NCBI GenBank assembly: GCA_025463465.1
Contig: JAODAO010000013.1
Coordinates: 1 to 35,783 of the forward strand
Source of the DNA: Glaciihabitans sp.
GTDB taxonomy: Bacteria; Actinomycetota; Actinomycetes; Actinomycetales; Microbacteriaceae
DNA length: 35,783 nt
Reading direction: 5' to 3'
Part shown: positions 1-7,816 of the stretch, in pieces
How positions within the stretch are numbered: the stretch's first letter is position 1
Layout of the letters: every line of letters starts with the position of its first letter
Notes under the pieces: generated by a model
The model's input: only the letters and a program-made list of their open reading frames with translations
Told to the model about the DNA's origin: nothing
Databases searched by the model: none
Translations under genes and position numbers: made by a program

Positions 1-365
1 CCTTCCGGAAGTTTCTTCAGGGTGCCGATGCCCTGCGCCTGGACACCCTCGTAGTAGTAGAGCACCCCCTTACGCGAACTCACGGCGCCGATCTCGTACC
101 CCTCCGGGGCGCTTGCCACCGAGGTGACCGTGCCATCCCGCGCGACCCGCGTCAGCTGGCCGATGAAATTCTGGCTCAGGTAGGCGGTCTGACCCCGGTC
201 GATTTCCAGGCTCAGCGGGGTGAAGAAACCTTCAGCGCGGGTTACCGGATTCCCAGCGGTGACGTCGGGTGAGTCGTTCTCGGCGGCCCAGGCCGGTGTT
301 GCCACCAGCACGGACGCCGCGAGGATTCCCACGGAAGCCACCGCGGGAAGGACTGCTCGTATCAT
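1..365 (-). CDS. Secreted ScyD/ScyE-like protein, 5' part only (runs off the window)
   Basis: The reading frame is open from an ATG at 365 to the left edge, giving about 121 N-terminal residues. It is absent from the ORF track because it has no stop inside the window. The start is supported by AAGGAG placed 6 nt upstream of the ATG. Residues 1-28 form a signal peptide (MIRAVLPA, a hydrophobic core, then PAWAAE as the likely cleavage site). The mature part reads FTPLSLEID, then YLSQNFIGQLTRV, then DGTVTSVA, which resembles the first beta-propeller blades of the ScyD/ScyE family. That family comprises exported proteins of mostly unknown role, first named from cyanobacterial scytonemin clusters. 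Family assignment is from motif resemblance only. The remaining propeller and the C-terminus lie outside the window. Confidence 0.75.
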   Translation of the reverse strand, partial: MIRAVLPAVASVGILAASVLVATPAWAAENDSPDVTAGNPVTRAEGFFTPLSLEIDRGQTAYLSQNFIGQLTRVARDGTVTSVASAPEGYEIGAVSSRKGVLYYYEGVQAQGIGTLKKLPE

Positions 366-680
366 GATCTACTCCTTGGATAAGACGACGATGTCTCGAG
401 GAGGGCATACGGAGGTCGCGCTGGTGGTACCAAGTGTGCTGCTGCAATCAGCAGTGAGTGGAATGTTCAATCAGACCACTGCGACCGGTCATAGACTCCC
501 ACACCGCCAATGCGGGTGCATTGACAGCGGCAGGTTAGTACCGACCAGCAGGCATGTTCAATCCCCCGCGTTGACTCATAAGAAACCTCCGCGTGGGCCG
601 ATACGTTGCCTCACAACGAAACCTCCGCGTAGCGGTGGCGCTGTGGCGCACCGATGGAGCAACGTGCTCGGACGCCGGCC
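366..680. other. Gene-poor 315-bp stretch with two tiny SD-preceded ORFs and a hairpin
   Basis: No ordinary gene was found here. On the minus strand the 13-mer ACGCGGAGGTTTC occurs twice (630-618 and 594-582), and each copy is a strong Shine-Dalgarno followed by a start codon: GTG at 614 (12 codons, MRQRIGPRGGFL) and ATG at 579 (14 codons, MSQRGGLNMPAGRY). The stop of the first overlaps the start of the second (ATGA). Just downstream, 508-523 holds a 6-bp stem with a 4-nt loop (CAATGC/GCATTG). The arrangement could be a leader for the secreted-protein gene starting at 365. That is inference. Confidence 0.4.
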
Positions 681-1184
681 TTAGGCGCCCTGTTCGGCGA
701 GGATGTCGTCGAGCTGCTCGTACCCCTCGGTCACCCCGCCCTCCATACCGCTGCTGATCATCGCATCGCGGGCCTCCAGCGATTGGTAGACCGAGTGCAC
801 AACAACGCGGCTGCGGTCGCCCACCGGTTCGAAGGTGGCGGATTCGAGGCTGACGTGCCCGGGCGCTCCCTCGAACTCGAAGGTCTGCACGATCCGCTTT
901 CCGGGGTCCACGCTGTGGAAGCTGCCGTGGAAACCGTAGAAGGCGTCCTCGCCGGGAACCGTGTGGGCGTAGGACCAGGTGCCGCCGGAGCGCAGGTCCC
1001 ATTCGCGGATGGTGAGCGTGTAGCGCCGCGGACCCAGCCATCTGGCTACGAGGTCCGGGTCGGTATATGCGTGGTACAACGCGTCGACCGGGGCGTCGAA
1101 TTCACGCACGATGGTGATAAACGGCACTCCGGCGGGCGCGTTGATATGTGTCGTGCCGGAGTTGGTGGGATCGGTGGATGTCAT
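681..1184 (-). CDS. SRPBCC / AHSA1-type protein
   Basis: A 167-residue protein of the START-like SRPBCC superfamily, close to the activator of Hsp90 ATPase homologue 1 (AHSA1) group. Diagnostic stretches are ITIVREFDAPVDALYHAYTDPDLVARWLGP near the N-terminus (helix-grip entry with the usual W-GP), GGTWSYAHTVPG in the middle, and a C-terminal helix after GMEGGVTEGYEQLDDIL. Members bind hydrophobic ligands or have unknown cytosolic roles; no ligand can be read from the sequence. The ATG overlaps the stop of the upstream ORF (ATGA) and has AAAGGAGAG upstream, so the two are translationally coupled. In many actinobacteria this family follows an ArsR repressor gene in exactly this arrangement. Confidence 0.85.
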   Translation of the reverse strand: MTSTDPTNSGTTHINAPAGVPFITIVREFDAPVDALYHAYTDPDLVARWLGPRRYTLTIREWDLRSGGTWSYAHTVPGEDAFYGFHGSFHSVDPGKRIVQTFEFEGAPGHVSLESATFEPVGDRSRVVVHSVYQSLEARDAMISSGMEGGVTEGYEQLDDILAEQGA

Positions 1185-1411
1185 TTCCTCTCTCCTTTTT
1201 CGTTTTGTTCGTGGGTGCTCCTGGCTGTGCTGTGGGTGCCGGGGGATGTTGTGAGCACCGCATCGAGCCGCTGAAGCCGGTCGACGGCGAGGCGCGCGAT
1301 CAGCTGGAGCCGCATCGGGTCGGCTAGGGCGAGAAACGCCGTGTCGAACGTCCCCTCTGGGTTCGGGTCCGCATCCGCGTCAGCCGTTGAGGATCTGGCA
1401 TCGGTCAACAT
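1181..1411 (-). pseudogene. ArsR-family regulator remnant lacking the winged helix
   Basis: This 76-codon ORF contains the opening helix typical of ArsR repressors (DTAFLALADPMRLQLIARLA, compare the family's F-ALADPTRR-IL-LL). The text then becomes VDRLQRLDAVLTTSPGTHSTARSTHEQNEKGERK, with no recognition helix, wing or dimerisation helix. ArsR proteins usually have about 100-120 residues. The simplest reading is an internal deletion that kept the start, the first helix and the coupled overlap with the SRPBCC gene. ATG at 1411 is preferred; an in-frame TTG lies at 1417. A working alternative function cannot be excluded, but DNA binding by the usual fold looks impossible. The adjacent palindrome at 1441-1454 may be its former operator. 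Confidence 0.65.
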
Positions 1412-1440
1412 AATCAACCATTCGCGTGGTCAGTCGTTCG

Positions 1441-1454
1441 GTTGATTAATCAAC
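1441..1454. promoter_or_regulatory. Perfect 14-bp palindrome, putative ArsR-type operator
   Basis: GTTGATTAATCAAC is its own reverse complement. It lies in the 71-bp region between the divergent ArsR remnant and MFS gene, about 30 bp upstream of each possible start. A second copy of the half-site TAATCAAC overlaps the start codon of the ArsR remnant (1411-1418). ArsR-type repressors commonly bind AT-rich palindromes in such places. No binding data are available here. Confidence 0.55.
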
Positions 1455-1482
1455 GTATGACGCGACCCCGGCAGAGTCCAGA

Positions 1483-3156
1483 ATGAATTCTTTCCGCAAG
1501 CGGAATAAAGTTCCCGGGCGCAGCGCTGAACCTGTGAACGCGGTGGGAAACGATGCGCTGTCCCAACCCGGGGCGCCGTCGCCCACCGTCACGATGACGG
1601 CTACCGCTGGTAGCACTCGTCCCCCGAACACAGCTCCATCGATTGGGTTTTTTACGATGTCTGATACTGCTCCCCCCTCCACCCGGCTGCCTGAGACAGC
1701 GGCAGCCACGAAATCCGGCGCCGATCCCGAAGCGCTCACCCCGGCCAACAAACTCGTTATCAACCTGCTGCTCGTCTCCGCCTTCGTGGTCATTCTGAAC
1801 GAGACGATCATGGGTGTGGCGCTGCCGCACCTGATGGTCGACCTGAATATCACCACCAGCGCCGCGCAGTGGCTCACCACGGCGTTCCTGCTGACGATGG
1901 CCGTGGTGATTCCGATCACCGGTTTCCTCCTCCAGCGCTTCAACACTCGCCCCGTGTACATCGCCGCGATGTCGCTGTTCAGCCTCGGTACCCTGATCGC
2001 CGCTGTGGCACCCGGGTTCGAGGTTCTCCTCGTCGGCCGGATCGTCCAGGCCAGTGGTACGGCGATTATGATGCCGCTGCTGATGACCACCGCGATGACT
2101 CTCGTCCCGCCGGCCTCCCGGGGGCGCACGATGGGAAACATCTCCATCGTCATCTCCGTCGCCCCCGCGATCGGCCCCACCATTTCTGGTGTGATCCTCA
2201 GTGTGCTCGAGTGGCGGTGGATGTTTATCCTCGTGCTGCCCATCGCCATTGCGGCTCTCCTCCTCGGCATGGCCAAGGTCAAAAACGTGACGACCCCCGT
2301 CAAGACCCAGGTCGACGTCCTGTCGATCATCCTTGCCGCGCTCGGGTTCGGTGGCCTGATCTTCGGCCTCAGCAACCTCGGCGAGGGTGCCGGCGAGGGC
2401 GGGATGCCCGGCTGGATCCCGTTGGTCGTCGGCGCGCTGGCGCTCGGGGTATTCGTCCTGCGTCAACTCGTGCTGCAGCGCACCAACAGCGCTTTGCTCG
2501 ACCTGCGTACCTTCACCTCTCGCACGTTCACGTTCTCGATCACTATGCTCGCAATCAGCATGGCGGCCCTGTTCGGCACCATCATCCTGCTCCCGATCTA
2601 CATGCAGAACGTCCTCGGCCTCGATGCCCTCGGCACCGGCCTGCTGCTGTTGCCTGGCGGCCTGGTGATGGGCCTGCTCGCCCCGTTCGTTGGCCGTTTC
2701 TACGACAAGCACGGTCCCACCGGACTGCTCGTCACGGGTTCGATCATCGTCAGCGCGGTGTTCTGGTCAATGACGCAGCTCACCCAGGACAGCTCGTTTG
2801 TGATGGTCCTCCTCGCGCACATCGGGCTCAGCATCGGCCTGGCCCTCCTGTTCACACCGCTGTTCACCGCGGGCCTCGGGTCGCTCAAACCGTCCCTGTA
2901 CTCACACGGCAGCGCGATGGTTGGCACCATCCAGCAGCTCGCCGGGGCCGCCGGCGTCGCACTGTTCGTCAGTGTGCTCACGTCTCGCACCGCGGTCGAG
3001 GCCGCAGCGGGCCTCGACGATGTTGCGGCGACCGCCGCCGGAATCCAGTCGGCGTTTATGTATGGAGCGATCATCTCGCTGTTCGCCATCGTGGTGGCGT
3101 TCTTTGTGCGCCGCCCCGCCGAGCAGCCCGGTGCGCCACTGCCGATGGGCCACTGA
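1483..3156 (+). CDS. MFS transporter, DHA2 family (EmrB/QacA-type drug exporter)
   Basis: A 557-residue multi-pass inner-membrane protein, probably an H+-coupled exporter of drugs or other amphipathic compounds. Family marks are LNETIMGVALPHLMVDLNIT and AAQWLTTAFLL at the first membrane segments, GRIVQASGTAIMMPLLMT, and SVAPAIGPTISGVIL, which matches the antiporter motif C (G-x-x-x-GP-x-x-GG type) of drug exporters. The hydrophobic pattern fits 14 segments, usual for DHA2. The first about 58 residues are polar and Pro/Ser/Thr-rich and not typical, so ATG at 1657 (MSDTAPPSTRL) is a possible true start. Neither start has a convincing Shine-Dalgarno. The gene is divergent from an ArsR remnant with a palindrome between them, suggesting repressor control now or in the past. 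Confidence 0.9.
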   Translation: MNSFRKRNKVPGRSAEPVNAVGNDALSQPGAPSPTVTMTATAGSTRPPNTAPSIGFFTMSDTAPPSTRLPETAAATKSGADPEALTPANKLVINLLLVSAFVVILNETIMGVALPHLMVDLNITTSAAQWLTTAFLLTMAVVIPITGFLLQRFNTRPVYIAAMSLFSLGTLIAAVAPGFEVLLVGRIVQASGTAIMMPLLMTTAMTLVPPASRGRTMGNISIVISVAPAIGPTISGVILSVLEWRWMFILVLPIAIAALLLGMAKVKNVTTPVKTQVDVLSIILAALGFGGLIFGLSNLGEGAGEGGMPGWIPLVVGALALGVFVLRQLVLQRTNSALLDLRTFTSRTFTFSITMLAISMAALFGTIILLPIYMQNVLGLDALGTGLLLLPGGLVMGLLAPFVGRFYDKHGPTGLLVTGSIIVSAVFWSMTQLTQDSSFVMVLLAHIGLSIGLALLFTPLFTAGLGSLKPSLYSHGSAMVGTIQQLAGAAGVALFVSVLTSRTAVEAAAGLDDVAATAAGIQSAFMYGAIISLFAIVVAFFVRRPAEQPGAPLPMGH

Positions 3157-3188
3157 CCCGACGCCAGCCAGCCAGTCGAGCCAGGCAT

Positions 3189-3234
3189 ACGATGATGGCC
3201 ACAACCGAGAATCTTCGGTTGTGGCCATCATCGT
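3189..3234. terminator. Bidirectional terminator-like hairpin, perfect 20-bp stem
   Basis: The arms 3189-3208 and 3215-3234 are perfect reverse complements around a 6-nt loop (GAATCT). The hairpin sits between the convergent MFS exporter and NADH dehydrogenase genes, 33 and 35 bp from their stops, so it most likely ends both transcripts. There is no long T-run on either side, which is common in high-GC actinobacteria. Confidence 0.75.
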
Positions 3235-3268
3235 TTGCGGCAGGCGCCTGCGCCCGGTCTGCACGTAC

Positions 3269-4609
3269 CTACTCGGGCGTACTGCGCACGAACGCGTCCC
3301 GCGGGCGCGTCATAGAGGTCAGCGGGCTGAGGCTCGGCCGGGACAGGGGGTTGGTAACCCAGCCCGCGACGATGAGCCATTTGCGCGACACGGTGGGCAT
3401 CGCCAGTGCGTGGTAACCGCGGTGCATCAGCCACGCCGGGAAACCGGTGACCTTGATCCCCCTGATGTTGGCGGCGCCACGCCCGACGCCATAGCTGGCC
3501 ACCGTTCCGAGCGACTTGTGCCGGTACACTTCCAGCGGTTTACCGTCGATGGCAGCGACGATGTTCCTCGCCATCATCTTCGCCTGGCGCAGGGCATTCT
3601 GCGCGTTCGGCGGATAGTACGCGGGTTGGCTGTCAGCGGTCAGGTCACGCACCTGTGCGTTGTCTCCCGCTGCCCACGCCGACTCATCGAGGCTGCCGTC
3701 CTCCCGCTGCACCCGGAAGGAGTTGTTCACAACCACGTGCCCTTTGGGGCCTCGGGGGATGTCTGTGTCATCGAGAACCGGGTTGGGCTTCACCCCCGCC
3801 GTCCAGACGATGGTCCCGGCCGGAATCTCGCTGCCGTCGCTGAGGACAACGTTGCCGTCGACACAGGATTTCATGGTCGTTTTGAAGCGGATGTCGATGC
3901 CGCGACGGCGCAACTCCCCTAATGTCCAGCGGGCAAGCTGTGGACCCACCTCCGGAGCGACCCGGTCGAGCATCTCCACCAGCACCCAGCGCAGTTCGTC
4001 CTGGCTGAGGTTGGGGTAGGTCTCGACCGCACGCTTGGAGAGATCGCTGAGCTCGGCGAGGGCTTCAACCCCGGTGTATCCGCCGCCGACGAAGACAAAG
4101 GTGAGCGCTTTGGCGCGCACGGCAGGGTCGCTGGTTTCAGCCGCGAGAGCGATTTGCTCGAGTACGTGGCTGCGAGCGAATACGGCCTCTTCCACCGTTT
4201 TGAAACCGACGCCCTCCTCGCGCAGCCCCGGGGTGGGGAAAGTTCGTGTCACGGCGCCGAGGCCGATCACTACGTGGTCGTAATGCAGCACGTGACGCTC
4301 CCCCGCCACCGTTTCGACGGTCGCCTCGCGGGAGGCACTGTTGATCGACGTGACGCTGCCCTGGATGACGTTGGTGTTTTTCAGTGCCTGCTGCAGGGGC
4401 ACGGTGACGTTGCTCGGGGCGACGTGCCCGCCGGCGACCTCGGGCAACAGGGGCTGGTATGTCATATAGCCGGTTGGCTCCACCAGGGTGATATCCATGG
4501 GGGTGCTGGCTAGGGCCTTCTCGAGGCCCCATGCCGTGTACAACCCGACGTACCCGCCGCCGACTATCAGCACGGCGGGTTTCGAGTCGCTGGTTGCGGA
4601 AACGGTCAT
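3269..4609 (-). CDS. ndh: Type II NADH dehydrogenase-like FAD oxidoreductase
   Basis: A 446-residue flavoprotein that passes electrons from NADH to quinone at the membrane without pumping protons. The N-terminal FAD-binding dinucleotide fold is VLIVGGGYVGLYTAWGLEKAL. The second, NADH-binding fold is FVFVGGGYTGVEALAEL (about residue 165), and AAGDNAQVRDL is the FAD-contact motif near the C-terminal third. The C-terminal GFPAWLMHRGYHALAMPTVSRKWLIVAGWV is the amphipathic/hydrophobic anchor usual in this family. The ORF track starts at 4621, but ATG at 4609 (MTVSATSD) is better placed behind GGGAGAGA. Gene order gives no operon partner. A promoter-like TTGTGT-N17-TCTAAC lies upstream on the minus strand but is weak. 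Confidence 0.9.
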   Translation of the reverse strand: MTVSATSDSKPAVLIVGGGYVGLYTAWGLEKALASTPMDITLVEPTGYMTYQPLLPEVAGGHVAPSNVTVPLQQALKNTNVIQGSVTSINSASREATVETVAGERHVLHYDHVVIGLGAVTRTFPTPGLREEGVGFKTVEEAVFARSHVLEQIALAAETSDPAVRAKALTFVFVGGGYTGVEALAELSDLSKRAVETYPNLSQDELRWVLVEMLDRVAPEVGPQLARWTLGELRRRGIDIRFKTTMKSCVDGNVVLSDGSEIPAGTIVWTAGVKPNPVLDDTDIPRGPKGHVVVNNSFRVQREDGSLDESAWAAGDNAQVRDLTADSQPAYYPPNAQNALRQAKMMARNIVAAIDGKPLEVYRHKSLGTVASYGVGRGAANIRGIKVTGFPAWLMHRGYHALAMPTVSRKWLIVAGWVTNPLSRPSLSPLTSMTRPRDAFVRSTPE

Positions 4610-4681
4610 GATCTCTCCCACTGTCGACGGTTAGAAAACAATCAAATCTGCCACACAAAAGCGATTACAGGACTTGACGCC

Positions 4682-4722
4682 GGTCGGCGCCGGAGTCATT
4701 GGCGGGGTCGGCGCCTGAGTCA
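4682..4722. repeat. Two-copy 17-bp direct repeat, 24-bp period
   Basis: GGTCGGCGCCGGAGTCA (4682-4698) and GGTCGGCGCCTGAGTCA (4706-4722) differ at one base. They lie just after the stop of the LysM-BTAD gene and before the NADH dehydrogenase start. The 24-bp period equals eight codons, so this could be a leftover of coding repeats or a simple duplication. Confidence 0.55.
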
Positions 4723-4731
4723 ACGACGAGG

Positions 4732-7700
4732 TCAGTGACGGATGCCGGCACTGCGGTGCTCGCGGATCCGGTTGATCAGGTCCTGCGTCTCGCCCTCGAG
4801 GGTGTCGCCGGGCATGTCGGCGAGCTGGGCGTTCAGCCGTGCGACGACCTGCTCGAATCCTTCGATGTTGTCGGCGAGGTCCTCGGCCCGCAGCCGGTCC
4901 CGGATCGGGATCTCACTCGCGGGGTCGATACGCTCTCCCACCAGCGCCGCGATGCGCGCCCCGGCGACATCCCCCTCGGCGAGAGACCTCTCCGCCAGTT
5001 CGTGGGCGGCGTCGACCACCTCGGCAACAAATCGCTCACGGTGGCCCTCGGCCCAGCCGTAGCGGCGACGGGGTACGTCGGCGAAGGGCTGGCCGGTGAC
5101 GAGTTTGACCGCGGCGAGCAATCGCTCGGTGGGGATGCTGGTGGGGTCGGAGCCGACGAGGGAGGAGAAGACGTCCCAGTCGCTGCGAACCGCGGGATGC
5201 AGGGCGTATCCGCCGGCGCCGTCGGCCAGCAGGAATGTCGCCCGCGGCTCTTCGGTCGCTGTGCCGAGCCACTGGCCCGTCCAGGCCGCGAGGGCATCGA
5301 GCTGGCCCGCCGGCACGGTGGCGCCCGGCCAGAGAGCTTCGTGGGTCTGACCTGCCGTTGCGCCGGGGTTCAAGGCGAGGAAGGCGAGGAGTTCGGTGGC
5401 GAGTGCGATCGAGGTGCGGCCGTCCGCGAGTGCCGCGGCGTTGCGAGCCCCATCCACACGAACCGACCCGAGGATCCGCACCATGGGCCCGGTCACCGTG
5501 AGGGGGTCGGTGTTCTCCGGAACCCGGCCAGCCTCGGCGAGCAGCCGCCGTTCCCAGTCGAGGGGCTCGGCGATGGTGTCCTCGTTGACGACAGTGTGGC
5601 TCGCGCTTGCGGTGGCCTGCGTCGGACGCTGGCGCGTTTCCTCATCAATCTCGGACACGTGGGTAACCGGGTTCACCGGCGACTGCTCGGATTCGCGCAG
5701 GCCCGTGAGGATGTTGGCGAGGTCGCTACCGACGACGGTTTGGGCGTTAAGAACGAGGCCAAGCGGATCCAGCCGTGCCGAGCGGTCGGCGGCGACGGTG
5801 AGCTTCCATCGTTCCGGGGTGCTCGGACCGGTGGAACCGTAGACAACGGATAGGCCCGGTATTGCCGACGCCAGCTGCAGGATGTCGGCGCGCGCGGCCT
5901 CGACGACGCCGTCTCCGAGCAACAGCACCTCGGCGTCCGGTGCGCCCGGAGTGAGTCGACTCGGCCGTTTCTGGGTGACTCCGGGGTCGACGCCGTCCGA
6001 GCTCACCGTCCCCACGCGGGCACGCAGGCGAGCGACCACGGTTTCGGCTTTTTCAGCCGCTATTACCCTGTCGGAATCGAGGACCGCGACCAATTCCGGA
6101 GCGACCCCCACAACGTTCACCCGCACACGCGTCGACCATGGGCTGCTCGCGAGGCCGAGTGCGAGGCCGACGAGCACTTCAGTGCTGGCTTCACTGCCAC
6201 CGGTGATCGCGAGGTCGCCGATGCGGTCGAGGTTGACCAGGAGCTGCCCACCACGCCCGTCGTCCCCGATAACGACCAGGGCAGGGTACGGCGATGCCGG
6301 CAGCTCTTCCACGTCACCGAACGCCGCAATGCGCGCCGACCATGCGGTTGACGGAGCCGTAGACGCGGCGAAGGGAGCGGAAAGTGTGCCCGCGACATCC
6401 AGCTGCACGTCGATGGTGTCAGCGGTGACCCGCGCGGCCAACACGGTGGGAAGCGCAGTGCCGGCGCGGTAGGCGGCGATGGCGATGCTTCGGAGGGCGC
6501 CGTCAACAGCGTGGAGGGCTGCGGCGTCGGCGATGGCGCGCAGTTCCGCCTCGGTGCTGGCGGCCGCACCGGTGGGCATCGTGATGCGCTGTCCGGCCTG
6601 GCGACGGCGACGCTGCTGGGCGCGACGCAACCCGAGCAGACCGAGGAGGCTGGCGGCCAGCAGGGCGCTGATCCCCCCGGCCGTCGCGATGGGAGAGGCG
6701 GCGACATTGCTGGCGAAGGTCACGTCGGCGGCGGGTGCCGCTGCCAGATCGGAGGCCGAGGTGGATGCCGTGACCGCGGTGGTCCCGGCCCCCTCGGGCG
6801 AGGGTGCGGGCGTCGCCGGTTCCGCCGCGGGCGCCGCAACGGGCTCACCAGCACCCGGGACGGTCACGTTCCAGCCGGGAAGAATCAGATTTGGGTCGCT
6901 CAGCTGGGTACCGCCCTGCTGGAGTGTGCTTTTCGACGCCTCGAAGATTTCCGGGTACCGGTCGCCAGAACCGAGCTCGTCCGCGGCGATGTCCCAAAGG
7001 GTGTCGCCCGCGGCGATGGTGACCTGTAGGTCGCTGGCGACAAGCTCTGCGGCCGGCGCTGCTGCCGGTGCTGCTGCCGGTGCGACTTCGGGCGCCGGTG
7101 CGCTGGCGTCGGCGGGCAGGTTCAGTATCCAGCCGCCGGCGAGCCAGTGGCTGTCGGCGCTGAGGGCGCCGCCGTCGGCCTGGTCGACGCCGTAGTTGAG
7201 CTGGGCGATCTCGGTGTACCTCTTGCCATCCCCGAGGCGTTCGCTGGCGATGCTCCACAGGGTGTCGCCGGCGTTGACCGTGTACTGCGGCAGCTGGTCG
7301 ACTCCGGCGGCCTCTGCCGCTTCATCCGCGGCGCTGGTGACCTGCTCGGCGACGTCGTTCGAGGAATCCTGGGACGCAGAGTACGACACCCCGGAGGACG
7401 CCGGGGCGCTGGTTGCGGTCGCGGCGGAGGCCGCACCGCCGAACGCGGTGAACATGATCACCACAGCGCCCAGCAGGGCAAATGCGGTGCGCTGCTGGAG
7501 GTGCAGGCCGGGAATGCGCGGTGGGCGGATGCCGCGCACGGCGGCGGGCAGGGTTATCAGGAGCGAGAACGCGAAGGAGCCCCACGCCAGCCAGGCGATG
7601 ATCGGCAGAAGGTTGCCGAGCAGGAACGTGCCGCCGAAGTCGGGCTGCGTTGCGGCATCTCCCCACTCTTCCCACGTGGGGATGGGGTTTCCGGCCACCG

Positions 7701-7779
7701 TGAGCAGCAGGACCGGAATGCCAACCACAACGGCGGCGAGCACAACGATGGAGGCGATGCCGGTGAGGAATCTCTTCAT
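4732..7779 (-). CDS. Membrane protein with two LysM repeats and a C-terminal BTAD-type domain
   Basis: The start is ATG at 7779 (MKRFLTGIASIVV), giving 1015 residues; the longer track ORF has implausible upstream sequence. Hydrophobic segments lie near residues 4-28, 54-80 and 98-120. LysM1 (YTVNAGDTLWSIASERLG, about 166-222) and LysM2 (VTIAAGDTLWDIAADELG, about 252-308) follow, separated by Ala/Pro-rich linkers. A fourth membrane segment (about 366-384) ends in a very basic stretch (LRRAQQRRRRQ). A long soluble region follows. From about 763 (MVRILGSVRVDG) there is a winged-helix-like plus helical-repeat region resembling the bacterial transcriptional activation domain (BTAD) of SARP-type regulators. 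LysM binds peptidoglycan or chitin-like glycans. Inferred topology: LysM outside, C-terminus in the cytosol. It is the last gene of the Tad locus. Similar LysM/BTAD proteins occur in actinobacterial Tad loci, but the role is unknown. Confidence 0.85.
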   Translation of the reverse strand: MKRFLTGIASIVVLAAVVVGIPVLLLTVAGNPIPTWEEWGDAATQPDFGGTFLLGNLLPIIAWLAWGSFAFSLLITLPAAVRGIRPPRIPGLHLQQRTAFALLGAVVIMFTAFGGAASAATATSAPASSGVSYSASQDSSNDVAEQVTSAADEAAEAAGVDQLPQYTVNAGDTLWSIASERLGDGKRYTEIAQLNYGVDQADGGALSADSHWLAGGWILNLPADASAPAPEVAPAAAPAAAPAAELVASDLQVTIAAGDTLWDIAADELGSGDRYPEIFEASKSTLQQGGTQLSDPNLILPGWNVTVPGAGEPVAAPAAEPATPAPSPEGAGTTAVTASTSASDLAAAPAADVTFASNVAASPIATAGGISALLAASLLGLLGLRRAQQRRRRQAGQRITMPTGAAASTEAELRAIADAAALHAVDGALRSIAIAAYRAGTALPTVLAARVTADTIDVQLDVAGTLSAPFAASTAPSTAWSARIAAFGDVEELPASPYPALVVIGDDGRGGQLLVNLDRIGDLAITGGSEASTEVLVGLALGLASSPWSTRVRVNVVGVAPELVAVLDSDRVIAAEKAETVVARLRARVGTVSSDGVDPGVTQKRPSRLTPGAPDAEVLLLGDGVVEAARADILQLASAIPGLSVVYGSTGPSTPERWKLTVAADRSARLDPLGLVLNAQTVVGSDLANILTGLRESEQSPVNPVTHVSEIDEETRQRPTQATASASHTVVNEDTIAEPLDWERRLLAEAGRVPENTDPLTVTGPMVRILGSVRVDGARNAAALADGRTSIALATELLAFLALNPGATAGQTHEALWPGATVPAGQLDALAAWTGQWLGTATEEPRATFLLADGAGGYALHPAVRSDWDVFSSLVGSDPTSIPTERLLAAVKLVTGQPFADVPRRRYGWAEGHRERFVAEVVDAAHELAERSLAEGDVAGARIAALVGERIDPASEIPIRDRLRAEDLADNIEGFEQVVARLNAQLADMPGDTLEGETQDLINRIREHRSAGIRH

Positions 7780-7816
7780 GGTGACCTTCGATACTTGATG
7801 ATGAAAAGCGGGTGGC

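Noticed and set aside
1450-2712. 420-codon minus-strand ORF (and 1446-2375)
   Set aside because: Antisense to the MFS exporter; composition rich in Asp, Arg, Gly, His and Gln as expected of a shadow frame.
4699-4731. Possible frameshifted extension of the LysM-BTAD protein over the 17-bp repeats
   Set aside because: Other frames after the stop read DSGADPANDSGAD or LTQAPTPPMTPAPT, but this is explained by the repeat; the annotated C-terminus looks complete.
4699-5853. 384-codon plus-strand ORF
   Set aside because: Antisense to the C-terminal half of the LysM-BTAD gene, no motif.
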